The notes beneath the pieces were generated by a model. That model searched no databases, had not been told where the DNA came from, and saw only the letters and a list, made by a program, of their open reading frames with translations. Made by a program: the position numbers and the translations under genes. Positions 17,300 to 25,427 of a stretch of DNA of 64,000 nucleotides are shown piece by piece; position 1 is the stretch's first letter; each line of letters begins with the position of its first letter. The stretch covers positions 25,495 to 89,494 of the forward strand of contig NZ_FZOJ01000019.1 of the NCBI RefSeq assembly GCF_900188145.1, in the 5' to 3' direction. This stretch comes from Anaerovirgula multivorans (GTDB taxonomy: Bacteria > Bacillota > Clostridia > Peptostreptococcales > Natronincolaceae).

Positions 17300-19041
17300 A
17301 AAATTCCTCCTTTATAAGGGATTTCAAAAGTTACACAGGTTCCTTTGTTTACTTCACTTTCTATGGAAAGTCCACGCTCTCTATCATTCTTATAATAAAG
17401 CTGTAACCTTTTATGAACATTGGCCATCGCCATCCCTTTCCCTTTAACAGATGACACGATTCCAAATTTTAGTGACTGGATGATTGAATAAAGCGTATTT
17501 TCCTCTATCCCGGGGCCATCATCTATTACTTTAATCACCAGCTTAGAAGAAGATTTTACTTCTTCAACAATGACCGATATAGTTCCTTGCCCATTCTTAT
17601 TTCCTACACCATGTAGTACTGCATTCTCCACAAGTGGTTGTATCAATAATTTTGGAATTTTTACTTCACAATCAGGTGGTGACGAAACATACCATGTTAA
17701 TCGATCTCCAAATCTCATTTTCATAACATGTAGGTATCGTTCCACATGCTCGAGTTCCTCTTTTACTAATACCCATTCATCCTCTACTTTAGGATTACTT
17801 ATTGTATAACGAAACAAGTCAGACATAGCAACAACAATCTCTGCCAGTTCTTCTTCTCCTTTTTCCTCTAAAGACCAGTACAATGCTTCTAATGTGTTAA
17901 ATAAAAAATGTGGGTTGATTTGTGCTTGTAATGCTTTTAACTCCGCTTGACTAAGACACAGTTCCTTCTCATACACTACTCCGATTAAATGATTTGTATT
18001 TTCAACCAACTGATTGTAGGTTTTGTTTAATTCTACAATTTCAACAGTAGATGCACTCTCTGAAATTGGTTTTAATCCTCCTAGTTTAGCAACCTTCATC
18101 GTTTTAATTAAATTTAAAATGGGTCGAGTAATCATTATTGAAAGAATAAAAGAAAAAAAGAAAAAAATCGCAAAACCAGCAATTCCCGAAAATATAATAG
18201 CAGCACGAAGAACAGAAAGGCCATTCATTAAAGTGCTAACTGGAGTTAAAATCACAGCCGTCCATCCCGTTAAACCCGATTTCTCTTTCGCCACAATATA
18301 ATCTTCTTCATTTATTTCTACAACTTTTTGATTTTGGGTGACAATTTCTTCAATATCTCCATAGTAATTGGAAAAAACGGGAGAATTTCTTTGATCAACA
18401 ATAATCATGTATTCATTATCTTTAGTTGTTTTAGATTCATCTTTTAAACGGAAATAATCTGCATCTATGCGAGTTAGTAAATAGCCTCCATTAGAAAACC
18501 AGCGATCTATTAAACTTACTTGCCGAATACCCAAATATAGACTTGGGTCCTTTGGATCTTCTCCAATCCATACTAACTTTCCTTTTGCATCCTTTGCTTG
18601 TTTTATCCACTTTTCATCAACTCGACTAGGTAAAACCATGCCATTTAACGGGAAAATCCTTGTGTGATCTTTTAAATAAAGTTCAAAAGAATGAATGCCA
18701 TCTGAATAAGCTTGATAACTATTTACCACTTGCATAAGGGATTGCCGCTGATCAAAACCTACAGGTCTACCCTCAACTTCGTCTAGTAGTAATTGTTGCA
18801 CATAAGAATCTGTTATTACTTGTTTCGAAATCATATCGATTTGCCGATAAAGCGTGTCTAACCTTTCACTGACTTGTACCGTTGTCCCTTGTATTTGTAC
18901 TTCAGCATTATCTTTTAACAAATTTGACACAATATTAAAGGTGCTGATACTAACAAAAAATAATACCAAAACCATAACGATCAAAAAAACCACTAATATC
19001 TGATTACGTAATGTATTGAATTTATTTAACCTAGAAATCAA
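17296..19041 (-). CDS. Sensor histidine kinase, YesM type
   Basis: 581 residues: membrane segment (about 13-35), extracellular sensor domain of Cache type, second membrane segment (about 275-300), HAMP linker, then a LytS/YesM-type kinase with the H-box QINPHFLFNTLEALYWSL and ATP-binding N box LLIQPLVENAVLHGVGNK and DDGPGIEENTL. This kinase class partners AraC-type response regulators, as encoded next door with a 4-base overlap. It probably senses xylo-oligosaccharides, perhaps via the binding protein. A cre-like box lies upstream at 19111-19124. Confidence 0.92.
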   Translation of the reverse strand: MISRLNKFNTLRNQILVVFLIVMVLVLFFVSISTFNIVSNLLKDNAEVQIQGTTVQVSERLDTLYRQIDMISKQVITDSYVQQLLLDEVEGRPVGFDQRQSLMQVVNSYQAYSDGIHSFELYLKDHTRIFPLNGMVLPSRVDEKWIKQAKDAKGKLVWIGEDPKDPSLYLGIRQVSLIDRWFSNGGYLLTRIDADYFRLKDESKTTKDNEYMIIVDQRNSPVFSNYYGDIEEIVTQNQKVVEINEEDYIVAKEKSGLTGWTAVILTPVSTLMNGLSVLRAAIIFSGIAGFAIFFFFSFILSIMITRPILNLIKTMKVAKLGGLKPISESASTVEIVELNKTYNQLVENTNHLIGVVYEKELCLSQAELKALQAQINPHFLFNTLEALYWSLEEKGEEELAEIVVAMSDLFRYTISNPKVEDEWVLVKEELEHVERYLHVMKMRFGDRLTWYVSSPPDCEVKIPKLLIQPLVENAVLHGVGNKNGQGTISVIVEEVKSSSKLVIKVIDDGPGIEENTLYSIIQSLKFGIVSSVKGKGMAMANVHKRLQLYYKNDRERGLSIESEVNKGTCVTFEIPYKGGIL

Positions 19042-19110
19042 AATAAATCAACCTTTCATAAATGAAGTTATTACTAAATAAAATTAGATAGCTGAATATC
19101 TCTTTATTTA

Positions 19111-19124
19111 AGAAAACGTTTTCA
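19111..19124. promoter_or_regulatory. Candidate cre box upstream of the xylose two-component system
   Basis: AGAAAACGTTTTCA, a near-perfect palindrome close to the CcpA site consensus, 70 bases ahead of the kinase gene. It would subject the island to carbon catabolite repression. By eye only. Confidence 0.5.
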
Positions 19125-19135
19125 ATAATAAGATA

Positions 19136-19376
19136 ATAAATTTGCTGATGCCTACAAAAATGGTGAAAGTGATTATTAAAGTAGATAAGAAGCCAATTGA
19201 TGTAGCAAGTCTCTGCAGCTATTAGAAAATGAATAAAGTACTATGTTTCCCTTGAGAAAGGAAATCTTAGGCCAACAGAATATAGAACAAATAAGATTAG
19301 AAAAAGAAAATGAAAAGCTTAAATAAAAAATTAGTATACTTAAAAATGTTATTGCATCTTTAGCAGAAACACCAAA
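19136..19376 (+). pseudogene. Decayed coding remnant, possibly from a mobile element
   Basis: The plus strand shows coding-like but stop-broken peptide stretches, for example LRKEILGQQNIEQIRLEKE followed, across an in-frame TAA, by KISILKNVIASLAETP. The coiled-coil, Lys/Glu-rich pattern resembles C-terminal parts of small transposon-associated helix-turn-helix proteins, but I cannot name it. It runs directly into a family C repeat. Weak call. Confidence 0.25.
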
Positions 19377-19510
19377 CAAAATGAGACTTTATTTAGAAGG
19401 AAGTTTTTTCCCACTGGATTGTAGCCGAATTTATTTCGAGGGTATAGTGCTTGACCTTTTACTTAGATAAGCAGAAGTCTTAGCAATACCCTGAAGAATA
19501 AAGTATTTAT
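19377..19510 (+). repeat. Family C dispersed element, copy C1 (degenerate)
   Basis: Begins AAAATGAGACTT, then a decayed hairpin, ATTGTAGCCGAATTTATTTCGAG, TATAGTGCTTGA, a loop, and AGTCTTAGCAATACCCTGAAG-AATAAA. It aligns along its length with the better preserved copy at 27479-27607. Confidence 0.75.
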
Positions 19511-19787
19511 TTAAAAACACAGTTCTGAGTTTTGTGTTAAAAACAGATATTTACTATTTACATAATCCTTCGTAGGTATATTTAAAACAATTATAACTTT
19601 TGCCCTAAAAACTGGTCAACCTTTTTTAATATTTTATTTTTCATCTTCTATAATTACCATTAAATCAACGCTCATATAGGGCCTTTTTCCACTTTATTGA
19701 TTAACTACTTGAATATGAATATTAACTTAATGATTTCATAAATTTAAGTATTATATGAAAATATTTACTATCATAGAGCTAGCAACA
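19511..19787. other. Intergenic region with no recognised gene
   Basis: AT-rich. It contains a small hairpin around AACACAG / TTTTGTGTT near 19517-19543. No open frame of note and no known RNA motif; it separates the degraded repeat from the aldolase promoter. Confidence 0.35.
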
Positions 19788-19817
19788 TTGACGATAATAA
19801 AAGTATTATGGTACAAT
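19788..19817 (+). promoter_or_regulatory. Promoter of fba
   Basis: TTGACG (19788-19793), 18-base spacer, TACAAT (19812-19817). It leaves a leader of about 115 bases to the fba start, in which AAATATTCCC (about 19837) can pair with GGGGAAATTT (about 19874). Confidence 0.6.
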
Positions 19818-19929
19818 TTAGTATGCTACGATGTAAATATTCCCTTTGTGGAAGTCTTAGTGATATACCGACGGGGAAATTTGTTGAGGTTATTGAGTAT
19901 TTATATTTTTACATAAAAAAACTTATTAG

Positions 19930-20871
<942 letters not shown>

Positions 20872-20899
20872 AAAAAAAGCGACTATTAGTCGCTTTTTT
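20872..20899 (+). terminator. Terminator of fba
   Basis: AAAAAAGCGACT-ATT-AGTCGCTTTTTTG directly after the stop codon; the symmetrical A/T tails let it work on both strands, so it may also stop the convergent phosphoesterase transcript. Confidence 0.9.
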
Positions 20900-20927
20900 G
20901 TAACCAAGTAGGAAATTATAAATTTTT

Positions 20928-21617
20928 CTATAGTAATTTCATTAGCTGAAAATCTAAGAAATCACAGGAAACTAAATGATAAGTTATACCATGGTGCTCT
21001 CCTTGTAATCCCCCATTATAGGCGTCTTCTCCATGGAGGTGCCCATAAACCACCATCTCAACATCATAATTCTTTAAAACTTCTGTAAACAAAGAATCTT
21101 CCAGCATATCATTTGTTGGAGGATAATGTAGCATTACAATAATTTTGTTAAACTTTGATTTCCCAGCTTGATCTAAAGATATTTTTAATCGCTGAACTTC
21201 TCTATAATATATCTTTTTATCCTGTTGGGTAAATTTTTTATTATTTGGGCAAATCCAACCTCTAGTACCGCATATTGCATAATCCTCATAGGTGAAAAAG
21301 TTGTTTTGTAAAAAATCCATATTAGAGAAGGCACTATTTAGCTTTGAAATCGAACTCCACCAATAGTCATGATTACCCTTCAATAGTATTTTATGCCCCG
21401 GCAGTTTTTCAATCCATTCCAAATCAGAGCTTGCCTCTTGAATATTCATTCCCCATGAAATATCCCCTGGAATCAGAACAGTATCATTTTCGCCTACTTT
21501 ATTGTACCAATCTTCTTGAATTTTTTCATCATGTTTTATCCAATGACAACCAAATATATCCATGGGCTTATTAACATTGTTACTTAAATGCAAATCTCCA
21601 ATTGCGTATAAAGCCAT
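20928..21617 (-). CDS. Calcineurin-like metallophosphoesterase
   Basis: 229 residues with all five metal and phosphate motifs: GDLHLS near the N-terminus, GDISWG, KGNHDYWW, a conserved His in IIVMLHYPP, and YGHLHG near the C-terminus. No signal peptide, so cytoplasmic. The substrate (nucleotide, phosphoprotein or lipid) cannot be read from the sequence. GATAGGTGATAAA precedes the ATG. It lies 33 bases downstream of the alarmone synthetase gene in the same direction and is probably co-transcribed. Confidence 0.88.
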   Translation of the reverse strand: MALYAIGDLHLSNNVNKPMDIFGCHWIKHDEKIQEDWYNKVGENDTVLIPGDISWGMNIQEASSDLEWIEKLPGHKILLKGNHDYWWSSISKLNSAFSNMDFLQNNFFTYEDYAICGTRGWICPNNKKFTQQDKKIYYREVQRLKISLDQAGKSKFNKIIVMLHYPPTNDMLEDSLFTEVLKNYDVEMVVYGHLHGEDAYNGGLQGEHHGITYHLVSCDFLDFQLMKLL

Positions 21618-21650
21618 TTTATCACCTATCTTTTAAGATGCTTACAAGTA

Positions 21651-22463
21651 TTAATCATATACTTCATGCTTTTCTATTAATTTATCTATTTCTCTATCTA
21701 GGAGCTTTAGTTCTAGCATTTCCCCTTTTTCCCATAGTCTATAAAATCTTTCCTGAAACTCATTAGCCTCCCTGGTTCTTCCAGATATGTACAAGGACTG
21801 AATGCTTTGTAGTATACTGGACACAGTATTAGATCGGACCTCAAAGAATTTTTGAGCTTGCCTAATTTCATGTCTGATTTCTGACATCTCTTGATCCAAT
21901 TTAAAGGCAGCATCAGCAGCTTTTTTCAATCGTTCATTAATATGTGGTGGGATTTGCTGTTTATATTTATATTTTAAAGAGTGTTCGATGATCGCCCAAA
22001 AATTCATGGCTAATGTTCTAATTTGTATTTCTGCTAATATATTTTTAGGTCCTAACGCCGTATGTATCGGGTATTTAATCACAACATGATAACTTCTATA
22101 ACCACTATCTTTATAATTATTTATGTAGTCCTTTTCCAATACAACCTCAAGATCTTCACCATCTCTATCTCTAATATAATCTACTACAGTATAGATGTCC
22201 TCCACAAATTGGCACATAATTCTTATACCTGCTATATCTTCTATCTTATCAGGTATTTCTTCATGACTCACATCTAGCTTTCTTGCTTTCTCTATAATAC
22301 TAGAGACTTTCTTAACTCTCCCAGTTACAAATTCAATAGGAGAGTACTCACCAATAGTTCGAAGTTCATTTCGAATGCTTTTAAATTTTACTTTTAGTTC
22401 TTCAACTGCGTGTTCATAAGGAATCAAAATTTTTTTCCATTCCGTATTTTCCACATTCATCAC
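21651..22463 (-). CDS. Small alarmone synthetase (RelA/SpoT domain, RelQ/YjbM-like)
   Basis: 270 residues, of which about 40-200 form a lone RelA/SpoT synthetase domain: VTGRVKKVSSIIEKA, DIAGIRIMCQFVEDIYTV, DYINNYKDSGYRSYHVVI, and AEIQIRTLAMNFWAIIEH. It has no HD hydrolase, TGS or ACT domain, so it would only make (p)ppGpp, in the cytoplasm. The C-terminal helical tail is long compared with the roughly 210-residue RelQ proteins. It precedes a phosphoesterase gene by 33 bases. Confidence 0.88.
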   Translation of the reverse strand: MMNVENTEWKKILIPYEHAVEELKVKFKSIRNELRTIGEYSPIEFVTGRVKKVSSIIEKARKLDVSHEEIPDKIEDIAGIRIMCQFVEDIYTVVDYIRDRDGEDLEVVLEKDYINNYKDSGYRSYHVVIKYPIHTALGPKNILAEIQIRTLAMNFWAIIEHSLKYKYKQQIPPHINERLKKAADAAFKLDQEMSEIRHEIRQAQKFFEVRSNTVSSILQSIQSLYISGRTREANEFQERFYRLWEKGEMLELKLLDREIDKLIEKHEVYD

Positions 22464-22560
22464 CCCACTAACTTCTTGAAAAATCTATTGCTAAAATTGA
22501 AGTACAACTGCACCTTCTATATTATATCACTATTTTACCAATTTTTTAATTTATAATTAT
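22464..22560. other. Upstream region of the alarmone synthetase gene
   Basis: AT-rich spacer up to the family C element; no structure seen. Confidence 0.3.
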
Positions 22561-22648
22561 AAAATGAGACTTAATTTAGGGCGCGTCTTGTTCCCACTAA
22601 AAGGATAAATCTTCTAGATTCAGTAATAATGTAGTTTATCCTTTTAGC
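22561..22648 (+). repeat. Partial family C element (C2) followed by an inverted repeat
   Basis: AAAATGAGACTTAATTTAGG matches the left end of the family C elements, then diverges. The rest is an inverted repeat, CTAAAAGGATAAA with TTTATCCTTTTAG (22597-22609 and about 22636-22648), whose AAGGATAAA arm equals the right end of other C copies. Looks like an internally deleted copy. Confidence 0.55.
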
Positions 22649-22791
22649 TAATCTTTATACTTTTTGCTTTGATTTTTTAGAAATACGCGGAATACTTTAG
22701 ATGAATTTTTTTAAAAAATACTCTGTGATGTTAAAAACTTGGATAGTTTATACATTGCAATCTATATGATTATATTTATCATATAGGGGTA

Positions 22792-22810
22792 ACATATCTA
22801 ATAGATATGT
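22792..22810. promoter_or_regulatory. 19-bp perfect dyad upstream of the selenoprotein gene
   Basis: ACATATCTA-A-TAGATATGT, centred about 65 bases ahead of the selW-like start codon. Size and symmetry suit a dimeric repressor or activator site. No regulator can be named. Confidence 0.4.
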
Positions 22811-22865
22811 TCTATCATTAACAGGTTTGTTATAGAAATGATCAATGATAAAAGGAGGATTATTT

Positions 22866-23096
22866 ATGCCAGACAGAAAGATATCTATTGAATATTGTAC
22901 AGGATGAGGCTACTTACCTAAAGCCTTGGATATGGCTGAAAAAATATTAAGTAAATATAAAAATGAGGTTACCGCACTAACACTAAGCCCCTCTTCCGGT
23001 GGAGTGTTTGAAGTAACCTCAAATAATCAATTGATTTTTTCAAAAAAACAAGAAGGTCGTTTTCCTGAATTTAATGAACTAGATGCAAAAATATAG
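22866..23096 (+). CDS. selW: SelW/Rdx-family selenoprotein with in-frame UGA (Sec14)
   Basis: Read through one TGA (22905-22907), the frame from the ATG at 22866 to the TAG at 23094-23096 gives 76 residues. AAAGGAGG lies 7 bases ahead of the ATG. The protein reads ISIEYCTG-U-GYLPKALDMAEKIL, and later SPSSGGVFEV, LIFSKK and GRFPEFNEL, the complete pattern of the thioredoxin-like Rdx/SelW family, with the TGA exactly at the redox CxxU position (Cys11, Sec14). SelW-type proteins are small thiol-selenol redox proteins; their bacterial substrates are unknown. A SECIS-like hairpin follows the UGA. Because of the stop, normal gene callers see only 13 codons. No Sec-insertion genes are in this window. 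Confidence 0.88.
22905..22952 (+). promoter_or_regulatory. Bacterial SECIS-like element of the selenoprotein mRNA
   Basis: Directly after the UGA: lower stem ACTTA (22912-22916) with TAAGT (22948-22952), internal loop, upper stem AGCC (22922-22925) with GGCT (22934-22937), and apical loop TTGGATAT beginning 19 bases after the UGA. Position and shape match the hairpins bound by SelB in bacteria; a G-containing apical loop is expected. Confidence 0.6.
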
Positions 23097-23116
23097 AGGT
23101 TAGCCTCTATATTTTT
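23087..23116 (+). terminator. Bidirectional terminator after the selenoprotein gene
   Basis: AAAAATATAGAGG-TTAG-CCTCTATATTTTT; the stop codon TAG lies in the left arm. It also sits just beyond the stop of the convergent P-loop gene. Confidence 0.9.
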
Positions 23117-23121
23117 ATGCT

Positions 23122-23544
23122 TTATTCCAATATCTGCAGCATATATTTCTTTAGGTAATCTGGCAGTTCTTCTTGTATACCATGAATGGTAAAAATAAAG
23201 TTGATGTTATACTTTTGTTCAAGTGCATCAAGCCTTTTAAAGAAACCCTCTAGTTCCTCAGTTTTCTTTCCAGCTATTTTTAACAATCCATCAACATATA
23301 GTCCCTCAACATCATAGTTTGAAGCTATGACTCCACAGACGAATCCATAAAATGCTTCCTCATTGGTAATTTGATAATCTTTAATTCCCATAAATCTAAT
23401 TTTATAATCTATCTGAAACATATGGCTATTATCTACATCAACAAAGACTAGATGCCCTTTAGTTTTCTTTACAGCTTCATTGGCTTCATGAATCAAAGTT
23501 TTTGTTTTGCCACTTCCTTTTTTTCCAAGAATTATTTTTATCAT
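23122..23544 (-). CDS. Small P-loop ATP-binding protein of unknown function
   Basis: 140 residues with a Walker A motif at the N-terminus (LGKKGSGKTKTLI) and a possible Walker B strand (GHLVFVDVDN; also EGLYVDGLL). The rest looks like a compact NTPase core without added domains. AAGGGGGAT precedes the ATG. It is transcribed convergently with the selenoprotein gene. Conserved clostridial proteins of this kind are often labelled only ATP-binding or PilT-like; I see nothing to support pilus retraction. Confidence 0.7.
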   Translation of the reverse strand: MIKIILGKKGSGKTKTLIHEANEAVKKTKGHLVFVDVDNSHMFQIDYKIRFMGIKDYQITNEEAFYGFVCGVIASNYDVEGLYVDGLLKIAGKKTEELEGFFKRLDALEQKYNINFIFTIHGIQEELPDYLKKYMLQILE

Positions 23545-23698
23545 CGTTAATATCCCCCTTACTTTAATTCATTAATATTTTTTACTCCTATATAAAATAT
23601 TCTATAAATTCAGACATTTTCCTGCACGATTTTAAAAATTTCGCAGAAAAACTTTGTTATTGAAGACGATTGAAAAATCTTCATATTCTTAGATAAAG

Positions 23699-23784
23699 AA
23701 AGCTCAGCATCTTTGCGCATATTCAAATACGCAAGATACGCAAGAATGCTGTATTTTACAAATATAAACAAGATGGAGCTTTTT
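23699..23784. terminator. Large composite stem-loop beyond the radical SAM gene
   Basis: Outer stem AAAGCTC / GAGCTTT and inner stem CAGCATCTTTGCG / CGCAAGAATGCTG, with a tandem ACGCAAGAT-ACGCAAGAA in the loop arm. T-runs flank both sides (CTTTTTC on plus, CTTTCTTT on minus). Probably the terminator of the minus-strand radical SAM gene. Confidence 0.5.
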
Positions 23785-23803
23785 CAATGCCTGAGAACTA
23801 TCT

Positions 23804-24766
23804 TCAGACATTTCTGCTGCAGTGTAGAGCTTTTCCTCCTAAATAATAGGCTTTCTTTCCCTGGTAATTATTACTCGCTCTCATCTTTTCATGAATTTCA
23901 TCTCTGATTTTCCACCAGCTCATATTCCAATTAACAAATAAACTATTTTCCTCTGGAGCTCTTCCTATTAATCTTTGCACTACAATACTAGGGTCTAAAT
24001 ATTCTAAAAAGGTTATCACTCTATCTTTATATTCCTCAGCAGAAATCAGTTGAAGTTCCCCTTTTTCGTACATTTCTCCCATAACGGTGTCTTTTACTAT
24101 GTAAAGAGCGTGCAGCTTCACCTGTTGTACTTTTAAAGCTGAAAGTATTTTAGCGTTTTCAATGACATCCTCTTCGTTGTCCCACGGCAAATTTAATATT
24201 AAATGGGTACATATTTCAAATTCATATTTTTTTATTTGAAGTACAGCATCAATAAATTCGGCTAAGCTATGTCCTCTGTTGATTTTTTTTAAGGTATGAT
24301 AATTAACGGTTTGCAGTCCTAGTTCTATAGATATTTCTACAGAGTACTTCAATTGTATTTCTTTTAAAAATGCTAAATAGTCTTCTGTTATACAGTCAGG
24401 TCTTGTGGAAATAGCAATCTCTACGATATCTTCAACCAGTGCCTCTTGTATATATACCTTAAAATCCTCTAAAGGTAAGTAGGTATTAGTAAAGTTTTGA
24501 AAATAAGCAATAAACTTATTAGCCTTATACTTTCTCTTTACTAGTATCATATTTTCTTCTAACTGCTTGCTTATACTGTAATGATTTGGCAAGTTTTCAA
24601 AGCCTGTTCCAACCTCTGCACAAAATATACAGCCTCCTTCTCCCAGCTTCCCATCCCTATTAGGACAAGTTACCGGAAGATTAATAGGGAGTTTATAAAC
24701 CTTTTCTCCATATTTTTCTCTAAGATAATCGGAGTAAGTGTTATATATCAATACTTCCTTTTCCAT
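23804..24766 (-). CDS. Radical SAM protein, TIGR01212/YtqA family
   Basis: 320 residues from the ATG of MEKEVLIYN, which follows GGAAGGATATTC; a longer frame upstream has no ribosome-binding site. The 4Fe-4S cysteines are in CPNRDGKLGEGGCIFC, the C-x11-C-x2-C spacing of this Elp3-like subgroup. Further family blocks are KFIAYFQNFTNTY, AISTRPDCI, ELGLQTVNYHTLKKINRGH and HLILNLPWDNEEDVIENA. Members are predicted to modify RNA or small substrates by radical chemistry, but no reaction is established. It stands alone between intergenic hairpins. Confidence 0.88.
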   Translation of the reverse strand: MEKEVLIYNTYSDYLREKYGEKVYKLPINLPVTCPNRDGKLGEGGCIFCAEVGTGFENLPNHYSISKQLEENMILVKRKYKANKFIAYFQNFTNTYLPLEDFKVYIQEALVEDIVEIAISTRPDCITEDYLAFLKEIQLKYSVEISIELGLQTVNYHTLKKINRGHSLAEFIDAVLQIKKYEFEICTHLILNLPWDNEEDVIENAKILSALKVQQVKLHALYIVKDTVMGEMYEKGELQLISAEEYKDRVITFLEYLDPSIVVQRLIGRAPEENSLFVNWNMSWWKIRDEIHEKMRASNNYQGKKAYYLGGKALHCSRNV

Positions 24767-24907
24767 GAATATCCTTCCTTCTTCTAGTTTTTTCAAGAGC
24801 TTTATAATTTCTAATGTGATTATATCATTTTTACTTGATAGTTTGACCAATATTCTTAAATTTAGAAATGTGTTAGTATAAAATTTTCAAAAACTTCAAA
24901 AAACATA

Positions 24908-24936
24908 TTGTTTTTTTCTAAAAAATAATATATAAT
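24908..24936 (+). promoter_or_regulatory. Promoter of glnK-amt
   Basis: TTGTTT (24908-24913), 17-base spacer, TATAAT (24931-24936). Transcription would begin near 24943, giving a leader of about 115 bases that contains the hairpin at 24983-25034. Confidence 0.65.
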
Positions 24937-24982
24937 AGTTTTCATAAAATTTAATACATTTAATACTTAATTATTGAGCAAT

Positions 24983-25034
24983 GGCGTTCACATTAATGGG
25001 ATAGTAAGCATCCCTTTAAGGTGGGCGCTTTTTT
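24983..25034 (+). promoter_or_regulatory. Leader terminator (attenuator) ahead of glnK-amt
   Basis: Almost continuous hairpin: GCGTTCAC (24984-24991) with GTGGGCGC (25021-25028), then TTAA-T-GGGAT with ATCCC-T-TTAA, and loop AGTAAGC, followed by TTTTTTG. It is a complete intrinsic terminator placed between the promoter and the glnK ribosome-binding site, so read-through must be regulated. An ANTAR-type or other RNA-binding antiterminator would suit nitrogen control in clostridia, but no such gene is in the window. Confidence 0.7.
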
Positions 25035-25057
25035 GTTTGTCAAAGGAGGTGAAGTAA

Positions 25058-25405
25058 ATGAGTGATCTGATTAAAATTGAAATTATCACTAGACAAAAAA
25101 AGTTTGAAGAACTAAAAGAGGCACTCAATAGTATTGGAGTATCAGGCATGACAGTGACGCAAGTATTAGGGTGTGGTCTTCAAAAAGGAAAGACAGAAAT
25201 ATATCGTGGTGCTGAATACAGCATCGATCTTTTACCTAAGGTTAAAATAGAAATCATCGTATCTGAAGAATCTGCAGATGACATTGTTTCTATTACAAGA
25301 AGGATATGTTCCACTGGAAATATAGGAGATGGCAAGATATTCATATCACCAATTCACAGGGTGATTCGTATTCGTACTGGTGAAGAAGGAACAGATGCAT
25401 TATAG
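25058..25405 (+). CDS. glnK: P-II nitrogen regulatory protein
   Basis: 115 residues, a normal P-II size. The T-loop reads GRGLQ-like CGLQKGKTEIYRGAEYSID with Tyr54, followed by LLPKVKIEIIV; the C-terminal GDGKIFISPIHRVIRIRTGE forms the ATP/2-oxoglutarate site. P-II trimers sense 2-oxoglutarate and ADP/ATP and, when next to amt, plug the ammonium channel. CAAAGGAGG precedes the ATG. The amt gene starts 22 bases after the stop. Confidence 0.95.
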   Translation: MSDLIKIEIITRQKKFEELKEALNSIGVSGMTVTQVLGCGLQKGKTEIYRGAEYSIDLLPKVKIEIIVSEESADDIVSITRRICSTGNIGDGKIFISPIHRVIRIRTGEEGTDAL

Positions 25406-25427
25406 ATTTTACAAGGGAGGTTTTAAT

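Noticed and set aside
19176..19379. Minus-strand ORF of 67 codons rich in Phe and Ser
   Set aside because: It is the reverse complement of the Lys/Glu-rich decayed coding stretch on the plus strand; its composition is typical of such shadows.
23713..23907. Plus-strand ORF of 64 codons
   Set aside because: It runs through the stem-loop at 23699-23784 and the 3' end of the radical SAM gene; no ribosome-binding site.
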